This document shows positions 18,874 through 25,841 of a stretch of DNA of 38,194 nt, in pieces. Made by a program: the position numbers and the translations under genes. Position 1 is the stretch's first letter, and every line of letters begins with the position of its first letter. Source of the stretch: Terriglobales bacterium. Its GTDB lineage: Bacteria > Acidobacteriota > Terriglobia > Terriglobales > Acidobacteriaceae. A model generated the notes under the pieces. It searched no databases. It saw nothing but the letters and a program-made list of their open reading frames with translations, and was not told the origin of the DNA. The stretch covers positions 1 through 38,194 of the forward strand of contig DATKKJ010000081.1 in assembly GCA_035543055.1 (NCBI GenBank), given 5' to 3'.

Positions 18874-20283
18874 ATGTCCAAGAAAACCAAGAAAGACGGG
18901 CATAAGCCGCAGAAGCCGAAGCAGAACCTGAACGACCTGAACCTGACCGCCTATCGGGCCAGCACGGTGCCGGTGCGGGCGCATAATTTCGGTAGAGAGG
19001 CCCGTCAGGACGTCTCGGTACGGAGCAATGGCGGAGACGCCCTTACGGGCGTCTCTACTGCGCCCGTCCGCACCGCTCGCTACGGCATCCCCGATTGGCG
19101 GCTGGAAGTGCCGGATTTCCAACTCCGCCAGACAACTAAGAACGGCGAGATCTGCTGGGAGGTGACCGGGAAGCTCGACGGGCCCGCGCCGCCCATCCGC
19201 GAATCGAAGTATCTGAGCCGCGAGCAGTCGATCGAGATCTACCGCTGGATGCACCTGAACCGGCGCATGGAGACCGCGCTCGAGAACCTCTACAAACAGG
19301 GCAAGGTGGTCGGCGGGGTGTACTTCGGGCTGGGGCAGGAAGCGTGCTCGTGCGCGTCGGCGTATGCGCTGAAGAAAGACGAGTGGCTGGCGCCGATGAT
19401 CCGCAACCAGGGCTCGCTGCTGGTCAGGGGTTTCGCCGCCCGCGACATCATGCGGCAGTACATGGCGAAGGCCGACTCGCCCACCTGGGGCCGCGACGCC
19501 AGCTCGCACTTCGGCGACATCAAGGAACGCAATGTCTGCGCGCCCATCTCCATGCTCGGCGACCTGATCCCGGTGATGGCCGGTGTGGCGCTGGGCGCGC
19601 GCTACCAGGGGCGCAACATCGCGGTCATGACCTACATCGGCGATGGCGGGCAATCCACCGGCGTATTCCATGAGGGGCTGAACTTCGCCGCGGTACAGAA
19701 GCTCGGGTTGGTGCTGTTCGTCGAGAACAACCTCTGGGGCTATTCAACGCCCAACGAGAGCCAGTTCGTGATCAAAGACCTGGCGGAGCGCGCCCTGGCC
19801 TACGGCGTGCCCAGCCTGATCATCGACGGCACCGACGCCTGTCAGGTGTACGACGCGGCGCACGAGGCCTGCGAACGAGCCCGCCGCGGCGAGGGCCCGA
19901 CCCTCATCGAAGCCAAGATGATGCGCATGAAGGGACATGCCATCCACGACGCGGCGCAGTACGTGCCGCGCCCGTTGTTCGAGTACTGGCAGCGGCGCGA
20001 CCCCATCGCGCGCTTCGAGAATTACCTGGTCAACGTGAAGAAGTGGCTGTCGCCTGACGAGAACAAGAAGCTGATCGCGGAAGTCGAGCAGCAGCTCGAG
20101 GCCGACCGGGACGCGGCGGTGGCGTCACCCATGCCCGACCCGGCCACCGACGCTGCGCACCAGGGCGTGTACTGCGACGGCGTCTGTCACGAGGTCAAGC
20201 CGAAGTACGGTCTGAAGAAAACGCCTGGCGGGAAGAGTGGCGCGAAACCGAAAACGACGGAAGCGGCGGTGCACTTGAAATGA
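18874..20283 (+). CDS. pdhA: 2-oxo-acid (pyruvate) dehydrogenase E1 alpha, with in-frame repeat insertion
   Basis: Thiamine-diphosphate decarboxylase subunit of the complex; works with the E1 beta encoded two genes downstream. The 469-residue protein has the TPP/Mg motif GDGGQSTGVFHEGLNFAAVQ ending in VENN (about 256-286), plus the phosphorylation-loop-like WGRDASSHFGD region. The first 60-100 residues are lysine-rich and poorly conserved. Residues 40-62 are encoded exactly by a 69-bp REP-like element (18991-19059), so the repeat was inserted in frame in the variable N terminus. The C-terminal tail is also low complexity. Pyruvate versus branched-chain substrate cannot be decided from sequence alone; E1 alpha of this length and style also fits BCKDH-type enzymes. 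Confidence 0.93.
   Translation: MSKKTKKDGHKPQKPKQNLNDLNLTAYRASTVPVRAHNFGREARQDVSVRSNGGDALTGVSTAPVRTARYGIPDWRLEVPDFQLRQTTKNGEICWEVTGKLDGPAPPIRESKYLSREQSIEIYRWMHLNRRMETALENLYKQGKVVGGVYFGLGQEACSCASAYALKKDEWLAPMIRNQGSLLVRGFAARDIMRQYMAKADSPTWGRDASSHFGDIKERNVCAPISMLGDLIPVMAGVALGARYQGRNIAVMTYIGDGGQSTGVFHEGLNFAAVQKLGLVLFVENNLWGYSTPNESQFVIKDLAERALAYGVPSLIIDGTDACQVYDAAHEACERARRGEGPTLIEAKMMRMKGHAIHDAAQYVPRPLFEYWQRRDPIARFENYLVNVKKWLSPDENKKLIAEVEQQLEADRDAAVASPMPDPATDAAHQGVYCDGVCHEVKPKYGLKKTPGGKSGAKPKTTEAAVHLK
18991..19059. repeat. Paired REP-like element, copy 3, in frame inside pdhA
   Basis: GGTAGAGAGGCCCGTCAGGA... at 18991-19021 and GGAGACGCCCTTACGGGCGT... at 19033-19059 form the same opposed pair as copies 1 and 2. 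It is 69 bp, 23 codons, starting exactly on a codon boundary of pdhA. No stop occurs in the used frame. The placement resembles Rickettsia palindromic elements, which also insert in frame in genes; a relationship is not implied. Confidence 0.85.
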
Positions 20284-20798
20284 ATGTGTTCGTTGTAGGC
20301 CTGGATCACTGGCTCCAGCCTTATGACCTGCAGGAGTATGCCGATGACGCTCGGAGGGAAGAACGTAAGATCAAGGGGCAGTTCTATGAGTTCCTCGACG
20401 ACCTAATCAAGAAGGAGAAGATCAGTTTTGTCGGAGAGGAATGCAGACCGGGCGAGAAGACGATTCCACGAGAGTTGGCTCGTGAAAACCGCTGCGAGTA
20501 CGGTGAGATTGATATGCCGCAAGATCTTCGCAGAGCCGCCAACATCCCCGAAGATTATGAGCAGCATCAGGGTGCGGTGCGCGACCGAGGCATTTCACTG
20601 CGCGAGGACTACATGGTGAAGCGCTTTCGAGAACTAAAGACTATGGATGGTCCCGGACTCGTAATCTGCGGTGCTGAGCACATCCCGGGTCTAGAGAAGC
20701 TTCTCGCATGCAATGGCGACAAGGTGTTCACCACCGATGTCCGCGCGGCAGCTTGGTATGACACGATCCTGAACAAGTTCCTACGCGGTGAGATTTAG
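20280..20798 (+). CDS. Unrecognised protein between E1 alpha and E1 beta genes
   Basis: The 172-residue product starts at an ATG that overlaps the pdhA stop (ATGA), so it is translationally coupled. Base composition is visibly less GC-rich than the flanking genes, with A- and T-ending codons more common, which suggests later acquisition. The layout is VVGLDHWLQP at the N terminus, ISFVGEE, IPRELARENRCEYGEIDMP, a RE..M..R helix, then VICGAEHIPGLEKLLA and a closing strand. The H, EE, RE and GAEH pattern is loosely like compact TraB/ChaN-type folds (possible metal-binding H and E), but I do not recognise the family with confidence. No signal peptide or membrane segment. Confidence 0.8.
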   Translation: MNVFVVGLDHWLQPYDLQEYADDARREERKIKGQFYEFLDDLIKKEKISFVGEECRPGEKTIPRELARENRCEYGEIDMPQDLRRAANIPEDYEQHQGAVRDRGISLREDYMVKRFRELKTMDGPGLVICGAEHIPGLEKLLACNGDKVFTTDVRAAAWYDTILNKFLRGEI

Positions 20799-20803
20799 AA
20801 CCT

Positions 20804-21778
20804 ATGGCACAGGTCACCTATCTCGAAGCGATTCGGCAGGGGTTGTGGGAGGAGATGGAGCGCGATCCCAGCGTCTTCTGCATCGGCGAGGACATCGGCA
20901 TCTACGGGGGCGCCTTCAAGGTCACCGACGGCTTCATCCACCACTTCGGGCCGGAGCGGGTGGTGGACACGCCCATCGCCGAGTCGGCCATCGTGGGCGC
21001 GGCCTTCGGCGCGGCCCTCACCGGGCTGCGGCCGGTCGCGGAGTTCCAGTTCATTGACTTCATCGGCTGCGCCTTCAACCAGATCACCAACATGCTGGCC
21101 AAGTCGCACTACCGCTGGGGCGCGCCCGCACCCATCGTGCTGCGTGGGCCGTGCGGGGGCGGCGTCCACGGCGGGCCGTTCCACTCGCAGAATCCCGAGA
21201 TGTATTTCGTGCACACGCCGGGGATGAAGGTGATCGCGCCCGCCACCGCCTACGACGCCAAGGGTCTCATCAAGTCGGCCATCCGCGACAACAATCCCGT
21301 GCTCTACCTGGAGCACAAGTTCCTCTACCGACGCATCAAGGAAGAGCTGCCGGAGGACGATTACACGGTGCCAATCGGAAAAGCACGGATCGCGCGCGAG
21401 GGGCGGCACGTGAGCGTCATCACCTACGCGGCTATGGTGCACACGGCGCTGGAAGCAGCGGAGACGCTGGCGAAAGGAGGTGTCGAACTCGAGGTCATCG
21501 ACCTGCGCACCCTGCTGCCACTGGACCGCGAAGCCATCGCCGAAACGGTGAAGAAGACGAATAAGGTCATCGTTCTGCACGAAGACACCAAGACCGGCGG
21601 CATCGCCGGCGAGATCGAGGCCATCATCAACGAAGAAGCCTTCGATTGGCTCGACGCGCCCATCGTGCGCATCACATCGAAAGACACGCCGGTACCCTTC
21701 TCGCCGCCTCTAGAGGACGTTTTTCTGCCCAGTGCGAAAGACGTGGTCGAGAAGGCACGCTGGCTGCGGAGCTATTGA
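20804..21778 (+). CDS. pdhB: 2-oxo-acid (pyruvate) dehydrogenase E1 beta
   Basis: Partner of E1 alpha; forms the alpha2-beta2 thiamine-dependent decarboxylase. The 324 residues include TYLEAIRQGLWEEMERDPSV, FCIGEDIGIYGGAFKVTDG (TPP-binding glutamate in the GED segment), DTPIAESAIVGAAFGAALTG, FQFIDFIGCAFNQI, APIVLRGPCGGGVHGGPFHSQ, and the C-terminal transketolase domain with DLRTLLPLDREAI and HEDTKTGGIAGEI. Length is standard. It follows the unrecognised gene by 5 bases and shares one base with the EVE gene start. Confidence 0.95.
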   Translation: MAQVTYLEAIRQGLWEEMERDPSVFCIGEDIGIYGGAFKVTDGFIHHFGPERVVDTPIAESAIVGAAFGAALTGLRPVAEFQFIDFIGCAFNQITNMLAKSHYRWGAPAPIVLRGPCGGGVHGGPFHSQNPEMYFVHTPGMKVIAPATAYDAKGLIKSAIRDNNPVLYLEHKFLYRRIKEELPEDDYTVPIGKARIAREGRHVSVITYAAMVHTALEAAETLAKGGVELEVIDLRTLLPLDREAIAETVKKTNKVIVLHEDTKTGGIAGEIEAIINEEAFDWLDAPIVRITSKDTPVPFSPPLEDVFLPSAKDVVEKARWLRSY

Positions 21779-22155
21779 TGTTCTACCTGCTGAAGACCGA
21801 GCCCTCCGAGTACAGCTTCGCCGACCTGCAACGCGACAAACAGACCGTCTGGGATGGGGTCACCAATCCTGTTGCGCTGAGGAATCTGCGCGAGATGCTG
21901 CCGGGCGCGAAGCTCGTGATCTATCACACGGGCGATGAGAAGCAGGTCGTGGGCACAGCGTCGGTCTTGTCTGTGGACGCTAGTGATCCGAAGAATCCCC
22001 GGGTCAAGATCGCCGCCGGCGCCGCGGTGAAGAAACCGACGACCCTGGCCGAGATCAAAGCCAACAAGCTTTTCAAAGATTCGCCACTGGTCCGGCAGGG
22101 GCGGCTGTCGGTCGTCCCGCTCACCGAGGCGCACTACAAGGCGATCGTGGGCTGA
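21778..22155 (+). CDS. EVE domain-containing protein
   Basis: The 125-residue protein opens with FYLLKTEPSEYSFADL and WDGVTNPVALRNLR, the signature of EVE (PUA-like, thymocyte nuclear protein 1 type) domains, and continues with GAKLVIYHTGDEKQVVGTASV. EVE domains are readers of modified bases in RNA or DNA; in bacteria they occur as stand-alone proteins near translation genes or fused to restriction enzymes. Start is the ATG that shares one base with the pdhB stop (TGATG). It in turn shares one base with the Rsm22 gene start. Slightly shorter than the usual 140-155 residues. Confidence 0.88.
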   Translation: MFYLLKTEPSEYSFADLQRDKQTVWDGVTNPVALRNLREMLPGAKLVIYHTGDEKQVVGTASVLSVDASDPKNPRVKIAAGAAVKKPTTLAEIKANKLFKDSPLVRQGRLSVVPLTEAHYKAIVG

Positions 22156-23123
22156 TGCAGCTTCCGCGCGCGCTGGCCGATGGGATCGAATCCCTCATCG
22201 AGGGCCGCGATCTCAAGACCATCCGGCGCGCCAGCGATGAACTGAGCGAGAGCTACCGGACCGATAAACCGAAGACCGCGCTGGACACTCCCGAACATCG
22301 CCTCGCCTATCTGCTGATTCGCCTGCCCGCGACCTATGCTGCGGTTTCCTCCGTTCTGAAGGAAGTACGCGCGCGGATCGGCGACGTGCGCAGCGTGCTC
22401 GACCTGGGAGCGGGGCCGGGCACGGCGGCGTGGGCGGCCACAGAAATCTTTCCGGAACTCGAGCGCGTCGCCCTGATCGAGCGTGATGTGGAAATGATGG
22501 CGGTGGGGAAAAAACTTGCGGCCGGGCACTCTCTGCTCGGCCACGCCCAGTGGATCACCGGCGACCTGCGCTCGGTGAAGTTCGAGTCCCACGATCTGGT
22601 GATTGCGGCGTATGCCTTGGGCGAACTGGACAGCAGCGACGGCCCTCAGGCCGTCACAGCCAAGGTGTGGGCTGCCTCGCAAAAGGCTCTCGCCATCCTC
22701 GAGCCGGGCACGCCGCGCGGCTTCGCTTCCCTGCTGCCTCTGCGCGAGGCCCTGCTCGCGCAAGGCCAGCACATCGCCGCTCCCTGCCCCGCCGATGCGG
22801 AATGTCCGATGCAGGATCGGCCCGGAGATTGGTGCCACTTCGCTGCGCGCCTGGAGCGCACCTCGCTGCACCGGCGTCTCAAGTCCGGAGAGCTCGGCTA
22901 CGAAGACGAGAAGTTTTCCTACGTCGTCTTCGCCCGCGACCAAGCTGCACCGCAGGCGCCGGCGCGCATCCTGCGCCATCCGGTGCATGGCAAAGGGCAC
23001 ATCAAGCTGATGCTGTGTGAGGCCCCAAAGGTCCGCGAGGTCACCGTCGCCAAGTCGGACGGCGAAGCGTTCCGGGCAGCTCGGCGGGCACGCTGGGGAG
23101 ACCCGTGGCCTCCGGCGCGCTGA
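22155..23123 (+). CDS. Rsm22/METTL17-type small-ribosomal-subunit methyltransferase-like protein
   Basis: Class I SAM-methyltransferase fold protein of the Rsm22 family, linked to small ribosomal subunit assembly. The 322 residues include the AYLLIRLPATYAAVSSVL helix, the SAM motif VLDLGAGPGTAAWAA (about 81-95), and the family cysteines: C211 and C217 in CPADAECP, C227 in DWCHF, and C288 in KLMLCEA. In METTL17, four cysteines in this arrangement bind a 4Fe-4S cluster, so the cluster is probably present here. Start ATG overlaps the EVE stop by one base. Not obviously related to pyruvate metabolism; it rides in the operon. Confidence 0.88.
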   Translation: MQLPRALADGIESLIEGRDLKTIRRASDELSESYRTDKPKTALDTPEHRLAYLLIRLPATYAAVSSVLKEVRARIGDVRSVLDLGAGPGTAAWAATEIFPELERVALIERDVEMMAVGKKLAAGHSLLGHAQWITGDLRSVKFESHDLVIAAYALGELDSSDGPQAVTAKVWAASQKALAILEPGTPRGFASLLPLREALLAQGQHIAAPCPADAECPMQDRPGDWCHFAARLERTSLHRRLKSGELGYEDEKFSYVVFARDQAAPQAPARILRHPVHGKGHIKLMLCEAPKVREVTVAKSDGEAFRAARRARWGDPWPPAR

Positions 23124-23189
23124 AATCGCGAAGCCGACCCGCCTCCGCCGGCATCACACAGGTGCGGCACGCGCTTGCGCCGAGTTATT

Positions 23190-23195
23190 TATAAT
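23190..23195 (+). promoter_or_regulatory. Candidate -10 box for the E2 gene
   Basis: A perfect TATAAT in an AT-rich patch (GAGTTATTTATAATG) between the Rsm22 gene and the E2 gene, 58 bases before the E2 ATG. A -35 box is not clear. It suggests E2 can be transcribed separately from the upstream operon. Confidence 0.45.
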
Positions 23196-23252
23196 GTCCG
23201 ATTGCGATTCCGCTGCCGGGCCATCCAGCAGCACTGTGGGGAAGGAAGAAAC

Positions 23253-24632
23253 ATGCCGACCGACGTAGTCATGCCCCAGATGGGCGAATCGATCTTTGAG
23301 GGCACGCTCACCAAGTGGCTGAAGAAGCCCGGGGAGAAGGTGCAGCGCGACGAGCCGCTGTTCGAGATCTCGACCGACAAAGTGGACGCCGAGATTCCCG
23401 CGCCCGCCAGCGGCACCCTGGGCGAGATCAAGGTGAAGGAAGGGACGACGGTGCAGGTGAACACCGTCGTGGCCACCATCGTGGCCGAGGGCGAAGCGGC
23501 CGGCGCAGGGGCGGCCAGCAAAACCCCTCCGGCGGCGAAGGCCCCGGCCCCGCCGCCGCCCACGCAGGCAGCCGAAGCGGCGGCGCCGCGCAAGGTCGAA
23601 TCCGTCGCGCCTCCGCAGCAGCAGGCGGTCGCGCAGCACAAGGAGAGCGTGATCGAGTTCCCGCACGGCGAGGGTGAAGAGGGGCGCGTGCGCTCCAGCC
23701 CGCTGGTGCGCCGCATCGCCAAGGAGCAGGGCGTGGACCTGGCGCAGGTGCAAGGCAGCGGACTGGGCGGGCGCATCACCAAGGACGACATCCAGAGCTT
23801 CATCGCGCAGCACGGTGGTGGCGCGGCGGCGCCCTCGCGCGCGGCCCCGGCGCCGCGTCCGGCCGAGGTCACGCAACGGGCCGCAGCTCCTGCGCCTGCG
23901 ATACCCGAGCGTGGGCCCATCGCCGTCCCCGGCGAGCTGGTGCCGATGTCGCAGATGCGCAAGGTCATCGCCCAGCGCATGGTGGAGTCGAAGCACACCA
24001 GCGCGCACGTGCACTCGGTGTTCGAAGTGGATGTCACCCGCATCGTGCGCCTGCGCGAACGCGAGAAAGCGAAATTCGAGCAGGTGAACGGCATCCGCCT
24101 GACCATGATGCCGTTCTTCGCGCGCGCGGTGGTGAACGCCATCCGCCAGCACCCCATCGTCAACAGCTCGGTCGAGGGCGAGGCCATCCGCTACCACCAG
24201 AACATCAACCTGGGGATCGCAGTGGCGCTCGACTGGGGGCTGATCGTGCCGGTGGTGCGCAACGCCGAGGACCTGAGCTTCGTCGGCTTGCAGCGCGCCA
24301 TCAGCGACGTGGCGGAGCGCGCTCGTGCCAAGAAACTGCGCCCCGACGACGTGCAGGGCGGCACCTTTACCATCACCAATCCCGGGGTCTTCGGACCGCT
24401 GTTCGGGATGCCCATCATCAACCAGCCGCAGGTCGCCATCCTGGGCATGGGCGGGATCTTCAAGACTCCGGTGGTGCGTACCGACGAGGACGGCAGTGAC
24501 GCCATCGTCATCCGGCACATCATCCACCTGTCGCTGGGCTACGACCACCGTATCGTGGACGGCGCCGACGCCGACCGGTTCCTGGCCACCCTGAAGAAGA
24601 TCCTGGAAGGGTGGAACGAATCGATCTACTGA
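23253..24632 (+). CDS. pdhC: Dihydrolipoamide acyltransferase (E2) of 2-oxo-acid dehydrogenase
   Basis: Core subunit carrying the lipoyl swinging arm and transferring the acyl group to CoA. The 459 residues comprise one lipoyl domain (about 1-78; lipoylated lysine K43 in ISTDKVDAEIPAP), a long Ala/Pro-rich linker, a peripheral-subunit-binding domain (SSPLVRRIAKEQGVDLAQVQ ending in GRITKDDI, about 145-180), a second linker, and the catalytic domain ending in LGYDHRIVDGADADRFL (H432, D436). ATG start at 23253 with GGAAGGA upstream; a longer upstream reading is not credible. A single lipoyl domain is compatible with PDH, BCKDH or OGDH; the neighbours favour PDH or BCKDH. Confidence 0.94.
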   Translation: MPTDVVMPQMGESIFEGTLTKWLKKPGEKVQRDEPLFEISTDKVDAEIPAPASGTLGEIKVKEGTTVQVNTVVATIVAEGEAAGAGAASKTPPAAKAPAPPPPTQAAEAAAPRKVESVAPPQQQAVAQHKESVIEFPHGEGEEGRVRSSPLVRRIAKEQGVDLAQVQGSGLGGRITKDDIQSFIAQHGGGAAAPSRAAPAPRPAEVTQRAAAPAPAIPERGPIAVPGELVPMSQMRKVIAQRMVESKHTSAHVHSVFEVDVTRIVRLREREKAKFEQVNGIRLTMMPFFARAVVNAIRQHPIVNSSVEGEAIRYHQNINLGIAVALDWGLIVPVVRNAEDLSFVGLQRAISDVAERARAKKLRPDDVQGGTFTITNPGVFGPLFGMPIINQPQVAILGMGGIFKTPVVRTDEDGSDAIVIRHIIHLSLGYDHRIVDGADADRFLATLKKILEGWNESIY

Positions 24633-24637
24633 TCAGA

Positions 24638-24710
24638 AGGCAGGCGGCAGGAAGCAGGAGGCAGGGCGAGTTGATTATGCCGCTTCCTGCCACCTGCCTA
24701 CTGCGTCCTA
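24638..24710. repeat. Heptamer hairpin (CAGG type) between E2 gene and phage cluster
   Basis: Left arm 24638-24665 has four 7-bp units (AGGCAGG, CGGCAGG, AAGCAGG, AGGCAGG). Right arm 24683-24710 has four complementary-type units (CTTCCTG, CCACCTG, CCTACTG, CGTCCTA). The last unit contains the stop codon of the leftmost phage gene. A closely similar element lies in frame in the terminase gene at 37620-37689. Confidence 0.85.
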
Positions 24711-24965
24711 CTGCTTGGCCCAGGTGCTGGCGTTCAGGCACTGTACCGTGCCGTCGATGATCTTGCCGAGGCCCTCGCGGAACTTGCCCTCATCGAGGAT
24801 CTCGCGATTGGTGATGGCCTCGGTCATGGAGATGGCAGCGCCGACGAACGACAGCACCGATTCCTTCTTCTCGGTCCCGCTCTTCGAGCCGAACAGCCCT
24901 TCGATGCCGGTGACCACGGCAGGGATGAAGGCGATACCGCGTAGCAACTTGGCGAGAAAATTCAT
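24708..24965 (-). CDS. Small phage-cluster protein with hydrophobic N terminus
   Basis: The 85-residue product, MNFLAKLLRGIAFIPAVVTG at the N terminus, then a basic turn and a charged helix, has a good ribosome site (GGAGGG four bases before the ATG). I do not recognise the family. It is the last gene of the structural cluster, after the glucosaminidase, a position often taken by lysis accessory or holin-like proteins; that role is inferred from place and from one possible membrane helix (about residues 11-24, with a second weak one near 38-50). Confidence 0.7.
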   Translation of the reverse strand: MNFLAKLLRGIAFIPAVVTGIEGLFGSKSGTEKKESVLSFVGAAISMTEAITNREILDEGKFREGLGKIIDGTVQCLNASTWAKQ

Positions 24966-24977
24966 GTGCCCTCCTGC

Positions 24978-25040
24978 GAGTACTCAGTACTCGGTACTCA
25001 GTACTCAGCAAGAGCTGGATACTGACTACTGAAGACTGGG
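24978..25040. repeat. Heptamer repeat (CAGTACT type) after glucosaminidase gene
   Basis: Nine consecutive 7-bp steps. The left part has GAGTACT, CAGTACT, CGGTACT, CAGTACT; the right part has TACTGAC, TACTGAA, GACTGGG, which pair imperfectly with the left. It starts two bases after the glucosaminidase stop (25043, minus strand) and ends shortly before the ribosome site of the 85-residue gene. Confidence 0.8.
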
Positions 25041-25042
25041 TG

Positions 25043-25495
25043 CTAGCGCTGGTCGAGGGCGCCGAGGCGGCAGTTCCGATAGAGCGCCAGGACCTTCTCT
25101 GCGTACTGCGGGTCGGTGGCCCAGTATCTGGCCAGGGCGCGGATGAAGGCTTCAGGGTCCCCAGCGCAGGCCCGGGCTTCGGCGTAGCAACTGAGCGTCG
25201 CAATCAAGTGGTCGCGATCGGCGAAGCAGGTCTGCATCGAGTCGTAACGGGCGAATCGGGCCCTGCAGCGGATCGCTTTGCCGCCCCGAACCTCGCTCGT
25301 GGGCAACTCGACGAAGGGCCCGTTCCCGTGGGCCTTGATGCCAAAATAGTTGTTGGCCTCGCGCGACAAGCGTGACTGCCCCCAGGCGCTCTCCAGCGCC
25401 GCTTGGGCGACGGTGATGCCCGCGGGAAACCCGGTCACCCGCGAGCAGGCCAGCGCCGCCTCCGTCGCAAGCGCGATGAATTCTTCTTTGGTCAT
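25043..25495 (-). CDS. Glucosaminidase/endolysin-type muramidase (FlgJ-like)
   Basis: Peptidoglycan hydrolase of the mannosyl-glycoprotein endo-beta-N-acetylglucosaminidase family, acting in cell lysis or local wall opening. The 150 residues carry the catalytic glutamate motif AQAALESAWGQS (E35) and NNYFGIKAHG, followed by FARYDSMQTCFADRDHLI and a C-terminal ARYWATDPQYAEKVLALY, all typical. The ATG at 25495 is chosen because the residues before it are encoded by a heptamer hairpin. No signal peptide, which fits a holin-dependent lysin. It follows the XhlA-like membrane protein gene, a classic lysis pairing. Confidence 0.9.
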   Translation of the reverse strand: MTKEEFIALATEAALACSRVTGFPAGITVAQAALESAWGQSRLSREANNYFGIKAHGNGPFVELPTSEVRGGKAIRCRARFARYDSMQTCFADRDHLIATLSCYAEARACAGDPEAFIRALARYWATDPQYAEKVLALYRNCRLGALDQR

Positions 25496-25512
25496 AGGAA
25501 AAGGCAGGAGCA

Positions 25513-25590
25513 ATGCAGAAGTAAGAACGAAGATTGCAGAAGTGACTCGTACCGGTGCGGGCCACTTCTGCAATCTAACTTCTGCGTTCT
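25513..25590. repeat. Heptamer hairpin (AGA/TCT type) upstream of glucosaminidase gene
   Basis: Left arm 25513-25547: ATGCAGA, AGTAAGA, ACGAAGA, TTGCAGA, AGTGACT. Right arm 25563-25590: CACTTCT, GCAATCT, AACTTCT, GCGTTCT. The arms pair with a loop of about 15 bases. Same heptamer set as 9072-9142, about 16 kb away in the host region. It lies 14 bases after the stop of the XhlA-like gene. Confidence 0.85.
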
Positions 25591-25604
25591 AACTTGGTTT
25601 TGTC

Positions 25605-25841
25605 TTACCGCCCGGCGTGGATGCGCATGTAGTCGATGGCGAAATGGATCAGCGTGAGGATCACGCCAACGGCGGCCCCGATGCCCCCGGCGCGCTGCAC
25701 GAACTTCTCGTGCTCTTCGACACGGCGCTCCAGCGCCTGGATGACGCCGGGGGTGCCGTTCCCCACCAGCCATCGCATGTGGGCTTTCAGTTCCGAAAGA
25801 TCGGCGAGTACTTTCTGTTCGAATTCGTTGATGTTGGTCAT
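25605..25841 (-). CDS. XhlA-like (hemolysin/holin-accessory) membrane protein
   Basis: The 78-residue protein has an N-terminal charged coiled helix (NEFEQKVLADLSELKAHMRW, then ALERRVEEHEKF) and a single C-terminal transmembrane segment (about 52-70, GGIGAAVGVILTLIHFAIDY). This layout is that of XhlA-type proteins, membrane-associated partners of phage lysis. Start overlaps the stop of the hub gene by four bases (ATGA), so the two are translationally coupled. Function assigned by architecture and by the following glucosaminidase gene. Confidence 0.75.
   Translation of the reverse strand: MTNINEFEQKVLADLSELKAHMRWLVGNGTPGVIQALERRVEEHEKFVQRAGGIGAAVGVILTLIHFAIDYMRIHAGR

Noticed and set aside
24632-24710. 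Phage attachment site at the left edge of the phage cluster
   Set aside because: No tRNA gene and no direct repeat partner could be identified; the sequence there is a heptamer hairpin.
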